Source of the DNA: Candidula unifasciata
Taxonomy: Eukaryota; Mollusca; Gastropoda; Stylommatophora; Geomitridae
Assembly (NCBI GenBank): GCA_905116865.2
Contig: CAJHNH020001097.1
Location: forward strand, 94,501 to 158,500
Direction of reading: 5' to 3'
Length of the DNA stretch: 64,000 bases
Positions 20,994 through 32,079 of this stretch are shown here, in pieces (within the stretch, counting starts at the first letter, position 1; each line of letters opens with the position of its first letter). Made by a program: the position numbers and the translations under genes. The notes under the pieces are model-generated. The model was not told where the DNA came from and searched no databases. It worked only from the letters and a program-made list of their open reading frames with translations.

Positions 20994-22180
20994 TCTAACA
21001 GTCCAGGGTTGCCAGATAAAAAAAATTATTTTATGCCAAACCATAACCTAAAAAATGCCAGAAAATGACAAATAAAGTGTAACTTTGTACTCACTTCACA
21101 TTGAAAGTTCTAGATTGAATTCTTTACTGTCATCCTCACTGGAACCAGCAGTGCAAGATACAGCGTAAACTTTTTTGAATGTAAAATCTTTAAGCATTTT
21201 CTCAGATGGGATGAAGTCTTTGCAACTCATCTATAATGATAGCATATTTCTTGTTCCGAAAACCATCAATAAGGTCATCCTTTAGTGAGGGCGATATAAT
21301 ATTTTTTTTTTATTAGGCATGAATATTTAGCTCTGAGCAACTGTATGTGCTCTAATGTGCTCCCCTGACCATGCGCTCTCGTGATTTCACTTAGATGATC
21401 ATTTGCGCGTATTGCACAATGGCAGGTCATGCATACAGCAAGTTTCAACTCTGCTGCCTTTAACTTTATCAGTACTTTGCCTAGGAGTCATTGTTGTAAT
21501 AAGCTGTGACTGGCCTTTTGACGGAGTTTTCATCCTGTGTTTTTCTGATTTTTCATGATTTGATATGCTGCTAATTCTTGGTGCATAAGTGCACTGACAC
21601 AGTTTAGAGTATGCTGCCTCTGATTCGTCTGAAGATTTTTTGAGCCGTGGGTATGTTTTCTTCCAGTTACTATTATATTTGCGATGTCATAAGTTGCTTT
21701 CAATTTTTTTTTTTTTTTTTGAGGGGGGGGGGGGGGGGGGTGATGACGTGGCCATTGGTTAAAAAAATAATATCTATCACAGATAGAACTAGGTCTATAA
21801 CCTCTCTATTTCTGTCTTCAAGTAGTTTCTGGACAGTCTGAATCACTTGATATCAGTGGTGGGGTTTTGGTTTTATATCCCGCATTTATTCTAGTAGATT
21901 AACATAAATTACAGAGGGCCTTGGTTTATCGAAGTCACGATCCTTTTGGGGAGACAACAAATACAATAAGAAAAGGCGCGAATCTCCTTTAGTCCGTACC
22001 AGGACATCACAACAAAGTCAAACTGAAATAAAGATGTTAACTGCAGGTCTGCATTGCCAAGGAAAAACCCAAATATGCCAAAATATGCCAGTTCATTATC
22101 TTATGCCAGTTCAATTTCAAATATGCCAAATTTGTGGAATCTGGCATTAAAAATGCCAATATGGCAACCCTGTCTAACAC
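20994..22180 (-). mobile_element. hAT-superfamily DNA transposon, decayed
   Basis: The terminal inverted repeats begin cagggttgcca (21004) and end tggcaaccctg (22172). They are flanked by 8-bp near-identical direct repeats, tctaacag (20994-21001) and tctaacac (22173-22180), the standard hAT duplication length. Two extra bases (tc) follow the left duplication. On the minus strand, broken frames carry hAT transposase signatures: KAAELKLAVCMTCHCAI followed by RANDHLSEI, then SLKDDLIDGFRNKKYAIIID just before a degraded catalytic region. Stops and frameshifts make it inactive. At about 1.2 kb it is internally deleted compared with a full-length hAT. Confidence 0.85.
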
Positions 22181-22289
22181 AAGTGAAAAACAACATCTTG
22201 TCCTTTTATATGTGAAGACTTTGCCGACCTCTACATTCATGTTGAACAGCAGTTCAAATGTCTTTGGCACCTTTCCGTTTTTTTTTTCA

Positions 22290-22560
22290 GAAGACTGATT
22301 TTATGTGTACTATTGGGAGCCATGGGAATTACAGCCCATGGCGATTGTGACTATCAAGACCAGCCCGCGTTAATAAAAAAGTCTTCCACAATCAGAGCAT
22401 GGGATTATAGGACCGTTGTTTCCATCACAGGTATTCTTCTTCTTCTTCTTCTTGTTCACCGGCTGTGAATTCCGGCGGTAAGTCACGGTTGTTCGTCCAA
22501 AATGGACTTTTGGCTTTTACCTTGACCTGAGTTACAGGTATTAAGTGTGCTTATTCTCAG
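22290..22560. repeat. Repeat D copy plus family B tail (minus)
   Basis: The segment gggagccatgggaattacag...gcgattgtgactatcaagac recurs at 40383-40500 (agtgagccattgaaatcata...gtgagtgtgactagctagca). After (ctt)n at 22437-22455 comes gtgaattccggcggtaagtc, the reverse-complement end of family B, with its AAG tail now reading CTT. Confidence 0.6.
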
Positions 22561-22799
22561 CTCTTATTTTTCCTTTATTTCAATCCCCCCCCCCCCTTTC
22601 CCTTCCAGATCACAGCATTCTTTCCCCCGGGCAACACAACCCATGGCATTTTGTTGCAATGAATCCTCCTCAATATCTGTATAACTGATGTTCCGCTAGC
22701 AAACATCTTTATATCGTAGTAGGGGCTGCCCTCTGCATAGATGATTCACCATCTGGAGTAGGTCCTCTACCATCCTTCATTCTCCAAGTTTAAACCAGA

Positions 22800-23430
22800 C
22801 ACCTGAGCCTTCGAAGCTATTAAAAGAATTCCAAAGAACAAGACAGCGGAGGAAATTAAGGTATGTTGATTTACTGGAATAACCTGGTTGCTTCACATCT
22901 TCAAGAAGGCAGGGGAGAAGAGAAATGTCCCAGCAAATTGGCAAAAACTATCATCGTACTAATATGGAATAAGAAAGGAAACAAACAAGATTGGTACACA
23001 CAAATGTATCTCGCTTTTATGAGTAAGACCAATTGTAGAGCTATCACTAAGCACACAACAGTTCGGATTTAGAGAGGGAAAAGAGCGAACTGGTGCAATA
23101 ATCGCCCTGTGGCAAATCTGTGAAAAGACAATTGAGTAAATAACCAACTGAATTTAGCTTTCATAAATCGAGAATGTGCGTTCGATTAAATATACAGGGA
23201 AATACTTTGGGTGTTGTTGAAAATTACCGACTAAAGGTTATATTGTTAGATTGTATAAGAGCCATGTATCATGGAAGTGAAAGTGCAATAAGAACAAGAG
23301 CTGCAGTCACAGACTAATTTCCAGCAACATCCGAACTGAGACAAGCATGTGTCCTATCCCCCTTGCTCGTCATTATTTATACGGACTTTATCGCAAAAAA
23401 GAAACAACATCAGCTAATGACCAACCAAAC
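22800..23430 (+). pseudogene. LINE reverse transcriptase 5' palm fragment
   Basis: Broken + strand frames read IKRIPKNKTAEE, 'IWNKKGNKQDWYT', 'GKERTGAIIALWQICEKTIE' and 'IRTETSMCPIPLA'. These match the order of RT motifs (finger region, conserved Arg-Gly before the 'RQGCSLSP' motif) in RTE-like LINEs. Several frameshifts and stops break the ORF. The catalytic Asp-Asp motif is not visible. Confidence 0.65.
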
Positions 23431-26400
23431 TATTTAACGAGCTGCTCTTTGCCTATGATATGCATACTCTACTGTAAAACCGAACAACTACTGGAACATA
23501 TTAACGCCCTCCACAATAGATTTCTTAAGTATTTATGTAAGTTGTACCCCACCAGGACATCACACAAAGCGATAAACACTCGGTGACTGTCGTAGAATGA
23601 TAAGCCATTACACATCACCCCTAAAGAGTGGGGACTTGACTTACCTGTACTCGACACAACATTCAAACTTGGACTCGTCCGGAAAGGTATATAGTCCCTT
23701 ATATCGATATATGCCTTTATCGGACATAATTATAATATCTACATCTTCTAGTTGCTTTGACTTCGCGTCGTTTTCAAATTTGCAACTATTTGATAAATAT
23801 TACTGGAGTTATTTGAGGTTTCTTAGAAACCGATTTACTCCTTGCTCATGTATACAAGGAACTTCTTCTTACCGACGCCCGAATTGAGAATTTTGCGCCA
23901 TTCTTTCTGCCGGCTTTCCTAGAGTTCAGATGTATGCATCGACGCCAGAAAATTTCAGTTTCAGAAGGCGATCTGTAATGTCGGGGACTTTTCCTATGCT
24001 TGGGTAAGTTAATTATAGTTTACGAGTACCTTAAATGATGTCTGTTAAAGTGGTCACTGCTGTAGAGAGATCAGAATCGGCTGTGGGATCACACATAGTT
24101 CGACCGTTCTTGATCGCTAGAGAAGCGGATTCGAACTTAAACCTTCCTATGTACAGACTAAATAGCCTATGCCCTAAATAACCCACACATACTGGTAAAA
24201 CTAATAACCTTACAAGTGTGTACCATTTAAACTAATAACAGAAGTTGGTGCATACGAATGGGGATATAATTTGGGTCAGTACGTGGACAGACAGAGCTGC
24301 GTGAGTGTGTTTCACCCAGATCAATGGATGTGTGGAAATGACTTGAGAGTCGTAGGGAATAGGGGTACTGACGGTAAATGGTGGTGACTGTGTGCAGATG
24401 GGAGGGGGGAGAGATTGATATATGTGTTAGAGTGTCTATCTATCTCCACTATATATCTGACTTTCCATCTCTTGCACTAAACAGACAGATGAATGATAGG
24501 AGACATTGTCTCCTGGTCTTGAGAGTGCACTCTGAGGAATTAAACAGAGGAGCAGAGGTGAAGTAGGCTGTTGTGGGGTGGTGACTGATACTTATTCTGT
24601 CTTTCCTGTCAAGATGATACCCTCTGGGTGATGACTAATTCTGAGTTCTCTCTTGACAGGATGAAACCTATGTGAAGAGCTGGCAGATAAATCACAGTCC
24701 AACCAACACCCACCAACCATCAATCAACCAATTGTCAACCAATTACCACTTGTGAAGTCCAGACATCAACACCATGGGGTGCCATATACCCCAAACATCC
24801 TACAGTGCCAGAGCATGTGTGTAGCTCAGGGACAGTGTTATGTCCTGACTGGTGGGAGAGATTTGCTGAGTGCCTATCCAGTTGCGGTGTCCTCTATGGT
24901 GAGGTACTTCCCCACCATCTGAGCCAGTTGAAACAGAATTACCAAAGACAGTCGAATCATCAGGAGCTGAGTTAGTTACTAGTTACCTCTATAACATGCT
25001 TTATTCCCCACAGCTCCCTTGTGGTCCTATGATGAGACATATGTGCTACCTCCAGGACTTTCTGGCTGTTTGGTTGTCTTTGTAATCTGGACATTGTATT
25101 CTGGAATCCATCTATTGAGATCTGGCATCTACTTCACTATTATGTATATGTTGTATTGATTACATGCATTCATTTTCATGAATTATCATAACCTGGGGGC
25201 TTTCTTTAGTAAGTAGTGGGGGTGTCCAGCCAAGTGTGCCTAGGAATATTGTATTCATATACAGATATATTTTGTAGTGCCAATACTTGAGTTGCCCTAC
25301 TCCAGAAATAAGTTGAGCGTATATTGGCCACGGGGAATCCCTTAGACCAATACGAGCCAAACGACTCAACATAATTATTTCTGAGTGCTGTTGGTTCTGA
25401 AGGAGAAATCCTTACATCAGGCACGTGACAGGAGTGATATGTGACAGTGACACAAAGTGCCACCATGCGGATGAGGATCACCCGTGGAGAGGTCCCAGCA
25501 CGTCCATCTTTAGACTATAGCTACAGAAAGGCGTGAGTCCCAGAAACTCCGTCCAGCGTTAGGCCATGAAGATCAACATTTAAAAATATGCAAAACAGAA
25601 ATCATGAACACAAAAAGGGAACATCTCTAAAGTGAAGTGGGCCGCAAGAGAACATAGTATCATACACGGAGAGGCCGATTCAGCGAAAAGTAATAGATGG
25701 ACTGGGCGGTTTTCAAAGCGCTGGGGAAACAAAATGGATTTCCAATCATCAAGGTTTGCAACTGGCACTATCAGTGTATGGGGGGGGGGGGGTCTTCTTC
25801 TTTCGTTGCTAGATATGGAAAATAACTTACCCACCTAATCGCTCCTCTTCTACCTTGGCATCTAGAGATTTGACAGAGAGAGAGCCATACTTCTCTATCA
25901 GCAGTTGTCTTTTTGACTTTTTTTCTCCATTCGGGTCCTCTTTATCAGGGACTATCGGAGTTTGTCTTCTCAGCGAACCCTGAGTCGTCCTCCCTGGTGG
26001 TCTGGTCCCCTGGTTCTTGGTCTCCCGTGCCTGCCCTGGTGGCTAATTCTCTCCCATTCTGCATATATTTCCAAACCATCACACAGGTAGAGCGGCATAC
26101 AACCATTTTTGTCCTCTTGCTAATTTCTCTTTTGCTGAGAAACCCCTCAGGGGAAATGACACCTGTGAGAATGTGATGAGTGCAAAGATGTCAATTCTTC
26201 ATAATTACTATTTGAATGATACCATGAAATTACCGAATGGCAACTTACACATTTCAGTTAGCTTTAACGGACAACGGATTAAAAGGACGCATTTAATTCC
26301 ATTTCTTCTGAAATAAGTGACACTCGATCAGTCACTTCTGTTTGTATTTCGTCAGAGGGGTTTGCAAGGATGCCTGGAGAGAAAGATCACAGAAGTTGTT

Positions 26401-26489
26401 AACGGAAGTTGAGTGTTAATTTTAAAAAAAGCAGTGTCATCTAAATAGGTAAATAAACGACACAAATTACGAGTCGAAAGCAATTGCAT
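23431..26489. other. Intergenic stretch, no gene identified
   Basis: Mixed low-copy DNA with a few tRNA-head-like segments (ggattcgaacttaaa at about 24127) and a poly(G) run at about 25779. ORFs at 23597-23887, 25160-25481 and 25580-25838 show no family signature. The last could hold a very diverged tail of the RNase H LINE (ATGTISVW), but this is not convincing. Confidence 0.4.
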
Positions 26490-26640
26490 AGTGTGGAGTG
26501 GATTGATTGTTGCATTGAGAATCAACATCACAGCACTCAGGAATTCTCATAAGCGCTCCGTCTCCATCTTCAGCAACAAGCGCAGATTTCCAGTTCCGAT
26601 GGCATCAGTAACAGTCTGACTGTACATCCATCCAGCCTTT
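26490..26640 (-). mobile_element. RNase H LINE 3' terminus, minus orientation
   Basis: The reverse complement reads through the conserved C-terminal end (a 'TVTDAIGTGNLRLLLKMETE' type segment, ending in a stop followed by 'aatgcaacaatc'). It lies head to head with the plus-oriented fragment beginning at 26641. Confidence 0.7.
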
Positions 26641-27300
26641 TTCTTGAGTGTTGAGCGTCGGCCAGATCCCTTGGTTACTCATCGTGGTACCACTTGGGGC
26701 TTCTTAGCAAAAGGTAATGGTCGTTGTTTGGTGCAGGAGGGCCTAGCATATGATACCACAACATCCAGCTTAAGAAGGGAGGTGGAGGCGGTCACAGCAG
26801 CTTTCCGCTGGCTAGAGAACACGACACACACATACATCGTGATTGTAACTGATTCAAAAAGCAGGCTGAGGAAGATCAGAACAGGTATGCTTCGTGCAAA
26901 GTGACATTCTTCGCTGCGGAGGACACAGGTGAGGAGTAATGACTGGACTTTTTCACCGGGTCACGATGGTGTGTTGGATAATGAACACGCGGACAGACTG
27001 GCCGGCTCTGCACAACTTGGTGGAATACTGATACATGATAAGGCAGACGTGGTTAGTGCCTTGTGGGAGAGCGTGTACAGCTCGGAGGAGCAGATGGATC
27101 ACCACAGTCTGGTGAGATTGATGCAGCGGGGAGTGACAAGAGGTTCTGGCAGATGCTCGAGGCTCAGAGGAAAGGCAAGACGGACGTTTAATCAGAATGC
27201 TACTGGCACCATTAGTATCGGAACTCTTCGCTGGCTCCTGAAGATGGGGACGGAGCGCTATGGGAATGCCCAGAGTGCTGTGATGTCGGTTCTTGAATCA
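26641..27300 (+). pseudogene. RNase H domain of non-LTR retrotransposon
   Basis: Two adjacent frames cover an RNase H domain and its C-terminal extension. The first (26644-26904) has EVEAVTAAFRWLE, then TYIVIVTDSKSRLRKI, holding the catalytic Glu and the second Asp. The second (26929-27351) has DWTFSPGHDGVLDNEHADRL (the His/Asp region), then 'RKARRTFNQNATGTISIGTL'-like text through RWLLKMGTERYGN. A frameshift separates them. The same C-terminal signature recurs in at least eight fragments. RNase H in a non-LTR element suggests the I group; that is inference from family knowledge. Confidence 0.85.
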
Positions 27301-27519
27301 AATCAAATCAGTCGACCAAATCCTCGCGGCACCTTTCTTCTCTGGATATGATAATCTATTTGTGCCCTTGCACTGTTTACTTGCTACCAAAGCAAACAAT
27401 CATACAACATCTAGCATCAATTCACCACCGAGTGGGGCAGAACCATTCAGTGTATTTACCTGTTCGTTTCACAACTAACCCGCCAAACCCAGAGCAAATA
27501 TCCCAAAAGACGCTAACTG

Positions 27520-27680
27520 CCCAGGATCTCTAAAGTGATGCTTGCCACTGCACGAAGGATACCTGTCTCCACCGTTTCTCAACAACCTCGAGTCTGTTGC
27601 AGTTACGCCATGTGTGTATAGCTGGTTTTCAGACCAGCAGAAGGCAGCAGTGACTGTCTCCATCATAATTATAAAACTGT
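27520..27680 (-). pseudogene. RNase H LINE fragment, minus orientation
   Basis: The minus translation reads METVTAAFCWSENQLYTHGV, then TATDSRLLRNGGDRYPSCS, the region around the catalytic Glu and Asp. It is the opposite orientation to 26641-27300, so three fragments of one family form an alternating -,+,- cluster. Confidence 0.7.
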
Positions 27681-28650
27681 GGTATCGTATACAGGCTTAG
27701 ACTTCCATTCGCTTTTGTCATCAACACTAAATGCACTTCTTTGGTTTCTCAACACAGAGCCACCAGAGAAACTTGATGCTAAGTTGCTCTTGTGTTTAGT
27801 GACAGTGAACAGAATCGCATATGTTAGTGGGACTCACCGAGGAAACAAAGAATAATAAAAGGGGGACCCCAAAAAAAAAAAAAAACTGTCTAAGGAATAT
27901 TTGTGTGAGCGTAGCAACCTCATCCCGCCCGAAACAGCTCTAAAACCCCGTCGGTCGTGAATATTTAAGGTTTCACGCGATGGAGGTGATTAAAGGTTTA
28001 TGTTCTACTGGAAGATGAACAGCAGGGGAAGATGTAAACAGGAAGCCTACATCGGATATAAAACTTGGAAGGTCTTGCAAACTTTTTAAAGTGGATATTC
28101 CATAGTTAGTCTATACCTTGGTGGCTTTTTACTTCATCCCTTCATACACTTACAGTTTTCTTCCTTTCACTGTTATGAATATACGCACGGCGAGATATTA
28201 CTTTTTTTTTTTTTTTCAAACTGAATTTTACTGCGCACCCACACTTCTTTGTATACTCATTTTTGTTTATATTGGCCCGAATTACGAGACTTCCAAGATA
28301 TCCACCAACATTGGACTACAGGTTACTGTGTAAGTGTCGTGTGCCCTAATGTTCTATACGGCTGAAATGAGTTCCCGATGGTTTCTTATTCGAATAAAGT
28401 CTTTGAATAACTAGATGTTAATCTTTCAATTGCAATCCCCAAACGGAAAAACTAGATTTCTGATGAAATTTCAAGCTACTTTTAAAATTAAAAAGAAAGC
28501 GAATCTCGCTATTCACGCGCAAAACGTCTTAGTTTTCATAGTGTAAAACATGAACGTTTGCCCATTATACGAAACGCCATATTTGGATAAATAAAATGCG
28601 TACAAATTAAAGTTTAATTATTAAACTAACACAGATAGGTCTATACCATT
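27681..28650 (+). promoter_or_regulatory. Presumed CDC123 promoter and 5' UTR region
   Basis: No ORF or repeat family is recognised. It lies directly upstream of the CDC123 start codon. No TATA box or CpG-rich block is obvious, and the last 200 bases are AT-rich (attaaagtttaattattaaa). The transcription start cannot be placed from sequence alone. Confidence 0.35.
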
Positions 28651-28724
28651 ATGAAAATTTCAGACGTACTAAACTGCTCATTTGCAGCATGGTACGGTAC
28701 TTTCCAGCGTGTTACATTTAAGAG
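28651..28724 (+). CDS. CDC123: CDC123 coding exon 1 (start codon)
   Basis: CDC123 (D123 family) is a cytosolic ATP-grasp protein that binds eIF2 gamma and promotes assembly of the eIF2 heterotrimer, needed for translation initiation. The window holds the whole coding region, 12 exons (28651-48942). Splice phases all agree and give 359 residues, against 336 in human. Exon 1 starts MKISDVLNCSFAAWYGTFQR and ends VTFKS, aligning with the human N-terminus (HVLHCQFSAWY...TIKS). The start is the first ATG in this frame after the AT-rich upstream region. The donor is AGAG|gtaaaa and the last codon is split (AG|C). Later exons carry FPKLNWSSPK, EFRCFVNKNRLIGICQRN and LLDFNPWGRVTDSLMFTWDD (ATP/Mg-binding motif). 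Introns are filled with repeats, but no exon is broken. Confidence 0.92.
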
Positions 28725-28739
28725 GTAAAATAATATTTC

Positions 28740-29030
28740 ATAATAAAACTACTTCTTCGCCATCCGTAAACTCCGGCGGAAAATTTCTGGTTGTTCGTCC
28801 ACTTCTAGACTACAGTTCAGTTATGTTCCAGAACCTAAGTTTTGCGTGTGCATCCGTCTTACAAATCTGACTAATTTGCATGAAGACTGCTGGTCCCTTG
28901 CCTCTCAGGCAGATGCATTCCGACTTCGAAGGAAGCTCCTAAGTAGTCGACTCTTACGACATGCTTTTTTTTTTGGCCGCAATGAGGGCCCCGGAACCCA
29001 CATGTGGAATGTGGATTCGATTCATAATTA
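28740..29030 (-). repeat. SINE-like family B copy, minus orientation
   Basis: Full-length-looking copy inserted about 15 bases into CDC123 intron 1. The reverse complement has ccacatgtgggttccggggc, catgtcgtaagagtcgacta, atctgcctgagaggcaaggg, aagtggacgaacaaccagaa and an end at cgaagaagtag. It helps define the family consensus. Confidence 0.8.
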
Positions 29031-29424
29031 ACTAAAATAGATACATTAGTCATACTGTAATTAGTCAGAATATTAGTAATAAAAATAGTATAGTATATCA
29101 GTGGATATATTCAACTTTTTTTCCCAATTCATTAATCATAATCAATCTGATATTCAATGATTCATATAACTTGGGTAGTTCTAGTAAGATAGCATAGCTG
29201 ACACTGTCTGACGTCTTGGGTGGGGGGGGGGGGGGGGGGGGAGGGAGCCTCATTTCAGTCTATACGCATCCGTTCTAAGTCGAGGTAGTTTTGCTTGACT
29301 GTTGAATCATATTATAAAATACAGTGGATCTCAGATACTTTAGCTATTAAAGCGGCTGTAATATATAATAACGTCCTGTTAAGATTAGAATTAGATGCAA
29401 AAATGTTTGCTTCCTATACGGTTA

Positions 29425-30160
29425 TCCTCATCCTCATCAAGTGCCTTGCCGACTGGCATATGCGATCATGCCTCTCCATAGTCGGCAATCGGCACCTGCA
29501 GTCCATACCATGACAAAAGGCTGTCGGGAATCTTCTCGCGCTGTCTTCCTCTGTCTCTGTTTACAGTAAATCTTTCCAGTGGTTACAGCCTGCTCCATTT
29601 TCCATCTATAACCAAAAAATGATGACTGTCTGTTCCTTATCTTTGTGATAAGTTGTCTTCGAACACCTGCCTCTTTCAAAACATCTAGGTTACTCTTCTT
29701 AGCTGCCCAAGGAATTCTAAGAGTTCTTCTGTAAAACCACATCTCTGAGGCCTCAAAAAATTGTTTGGCCTGTTTATTAATTGTCCAGGATTCACAGCCA
29801 TATATTAAAACTGGCTCTCTATAGCTTGCGAGAATTTTGTTTCTAACCTCCAATGACATGGACTTATTGCACAAAATGTTCTTCATTTGAAAAAAAAGGC
29901 AGATTTGGCCTGTCCTATTCTGTTCTTTATCTCTGTGATACATCTTCTGTCTGAAGTTATCCATGTGCCAAGATACATTTCTGTACTTGTTCTAAAATAA
30001 CACCTTTGACTCTTATTATGCATTTATTCTTTTTTTGAAAATCACCATTACTTCTGTCTTCCCATTATTCAAACTGAGGCCTATTTTAACACTTTCTACC
30101 ACCACCGTATCTATTAATTCCTGTAGTTCTTTCTGACTTGTCACTGTAATACGGGTATAC
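29425..30160 (-). pseudogene. LINE reverse transcriptase C-terminal part
   Basis: The frame 29437-29964 contains LIYGCESWTINKQAKQFFEA, then SEMWFYRRTLRIPWAAKKSN, 'DVLKEAGVRRQLITKIRNRQ' and a C-terminal tail. This is the post-palm region of RTE/CR1-like LINE proteins. Further left in + coordinates the reading frame is broken but still recognisable to about 30150 (a 'NNGKTEVMVIFKKR'-type segment, upstream in the protein). It lies antisense in CDC123 intron 1. Confidence 0.8.
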
Positions 30161-30831
30161 AACCTTTATTTTGAATAGCAATAGAATGACATCTTGAGCT
30201 ACTGCTACTATTTTTTATTTTCTCGTTAATCATAAACAGAATGAAAGTGTTCATCCAGAGCACCAAATGATGGATGTCAAAAACCTTGCAGAGAAAACCA
30301 TCCCAACAAAGCCTTAAAAAACTTTAATAAAAGCATTGTCGGGAATGACGTATACTGAGGTACCACTCGAAGTGGAAAATAGAAGAAATACATTTTCAGA
30401 TCATGTGTCTTGATACTTTAAATGCTGTAACTTTTCATAGAAGCAATAGCCAATAAAACAAATGATTATTTTTGAAATATTTTGTCATTAATGTTCATAA
30501 TGGCTGTCCATTAATATAAATAGAGCCAAAGAATGTAACGGCATGTTGAAAACAAACTTTGAACATCATGGAAACCATAAACTTTTGTGTGGTTAGCGAA
30601 TGGAGCTTTTAGGTCGCATTGCTGCTTTATCATTTAATTATCAGACAGATTAATAATACCAGTAAAAAATGCTCACTAGTTAATTTTAAAGTCACTTATT
30701 TTTGACCTAGTATATATAGGTTTTTTGCTTCTGTTTGCAAAGCGACTGGTCCCACTACAGTGTTACTCAAAGCACAAACACCTTGGATCCTGTGACAGAC
30801 CCCCACTTTACCCACTCGAGATTCAGTACCT

Positions 30832-30935
30832 TTAACTCTTTGAGTCCCAGGGGGTTTACCATCACAGGCCCAAGGGATAGTCAAGAGAGACATAAAATCG
30901 GCGCATCATGCGTTCCTTAGGACTCAAAGAGTTAA
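30832..30935. mobile_element. Complete TTAA-flanked MITE
   Basis: TTAA-ctctttgagtcccagggggt...ccttaggactcaaagag-TTAA. The ends are perfect inverted repeats over ctctttgagtcc/ggactcaaagag. The interior holds atcacaggcccaagggatag and gacataaaatcggcgcatca. It is 104 bp including both TTAA. The TTAA target and terminal repeats suggest a piggyBac-derived MITE. Related ends occur at 8661-9695 and 17584. Confidence 0.85.
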
Positions 30936-31000
30936 GAGCACAAGATAGGTGGATTAACCACTTCACTACATCGACCCTCAAATGTGTTATCTGATATTTA

Positions 31001-31354
31001 GCTATCCTCCGAATAATGGCCACATATTATGGCGGCCAAAAACAGGGCCTCAGTCACATGTAAATTGCGCACTTCCGGCGACTTAAATTGCGCACTTCCG
31101 GTGACTACTGCCACCGCCGAGAGTATCTCCCACACCGCTACGTGTGGTGTGGATTGGGGCTAAACTAGATGGCTAGTACTCACAAGCAAAGCTGCAGGAG
31201 ATGCGGAAGCTGCTGCTCGTGAGCACGACGTGGGAGATACTCTCGGCGTTGGCGGTAGTCGCCGGAAGTGCGCAATGTAAGTGCCGGAAGTCTGCAATTT
31301 ACATGTGACTGAGACCCTGATAGGGTGTTTTGTGGCCGTTATTCAGAGGATAGC
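31001..31354. mobile_element. Foldback (long inverted repeat) element, ~354 bp
   Basis: The left arm starts gctatcctccgaataatggc, and the right arm ends with its complement (gccgttattcagaggatagc). Each arm is about 140 bp. Matched parts include aattgcgcacttccgg with ccggaagtgcgcaatg, and gagagtatctcccac with gtgggagatactctc. The loop is about 75 bp. Flanks ctgatattta and ctgatcttct are similar over about 9 bases. Long arms with a 9-10 bp duplication would fit a Mutator-type MITE; that is inference. It ends 57 bases before CDC123 exon 2. Confidence 0.85.
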
Positions 31355-31411
31355 CTGATCTTCTAATTCTAGTGAAGTATTTAGTTAAAAACCACATTGT
31401 ATTTGTTTCAG

Positions 31412-31480
31412 CATTGTTATACCATTGCCAGAGGATTTTGTCCGTTACTTGCACACAGATGGCATTGTTCTTCCAGATGG
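31412..31480 (+). CDS. CDC123: CDC123 coding exon 2
   Basis: 69 bp. Acceptor tttgtttcag, donor GATGG|gtaaaa. It translates as IVIPLPEDFVRYLHTDGIVL, then PDG, aligning with the human VILPLP...YLLDDGTLVVSG strand region near the N-terminus. It begins with the third base of the split Ser codon and ends after two bases of a Gly codon. Confidence 0.93.
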
Positions 31481-31737
31481 GTAAAAATTATTTTGTTTTT
31501 TTATTTGTCCTTCTTCTTACTATACTCTTGCCTCTTCTGCTCCTTACCTATCTTCCTCCTTCTTTCATTTTGTTCCCGCCTCTCTCCCACTCCATCTTCC
31601 TTTTCAATTTCCCTTTTTTCCCTTCTTTGTTCACAGTTGTTATTTTTTCAACCGTTAAAAAACAGTTTTTATTTTCAGTTACAATAAAATAAATCAAAGT
31701 TAAGCTGAAATAGTTTTCTGTTAATAAATAATAAAGA

Positions 31738-31830
31738 ATGTATCCCCCTTGTTTGGGTCACAGTGAAACAAAGAACAGATCCACTGCCCCTCAACAAGCA
31801 TGTCATCAAAGGTTCTAATTAAGTCTTAAC
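31738..31830 (+). repeat. Family B 5' fragment
   Basis: Blocks tgtatcccccttgtttgggt, gaacagatccactgcccctc and aacaagcatgtcatcaaagg match the first third of family B. The remainder is missing. Confidence 0.5.
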
Positions 31831-32079
31831 TGAAATAGGATTTGTTGGGCCAAAATTTGCAGGTTGTCTAGCTGTTAACCACCCATATATAAGAGTGAAC
31901 ACAGAAGCATAAGAATGTATCCTTTACATGCTCCTTTCATGAGGCTTGGTTTCACATTCTGGCAAGAGGGACCTCAGACCACCATTCTTTTCTGACAGAC
32001 AAGTAGCCTAAGCAGTCTTAACAATATTACAAATAAAATTAAGTTATCATAAAAAGATATCCAGCAGACGGAAAGTAGA

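Noticed and set aside
25580..25838. Overlapping ORFs around a poly(G) run, with a short ATGTISVW segment like the RNase H LINE tail
   Set aside because: Only about eight residues match and the surrounding text does not. Too weak to call.
31372..31692. 106- and 96-codon ORFs over CDC123 exon 2
   Set aside because: They read through the exon and pyrimidine-rich intron. The CDC123 exon frame and splice sites account for the coding signal.
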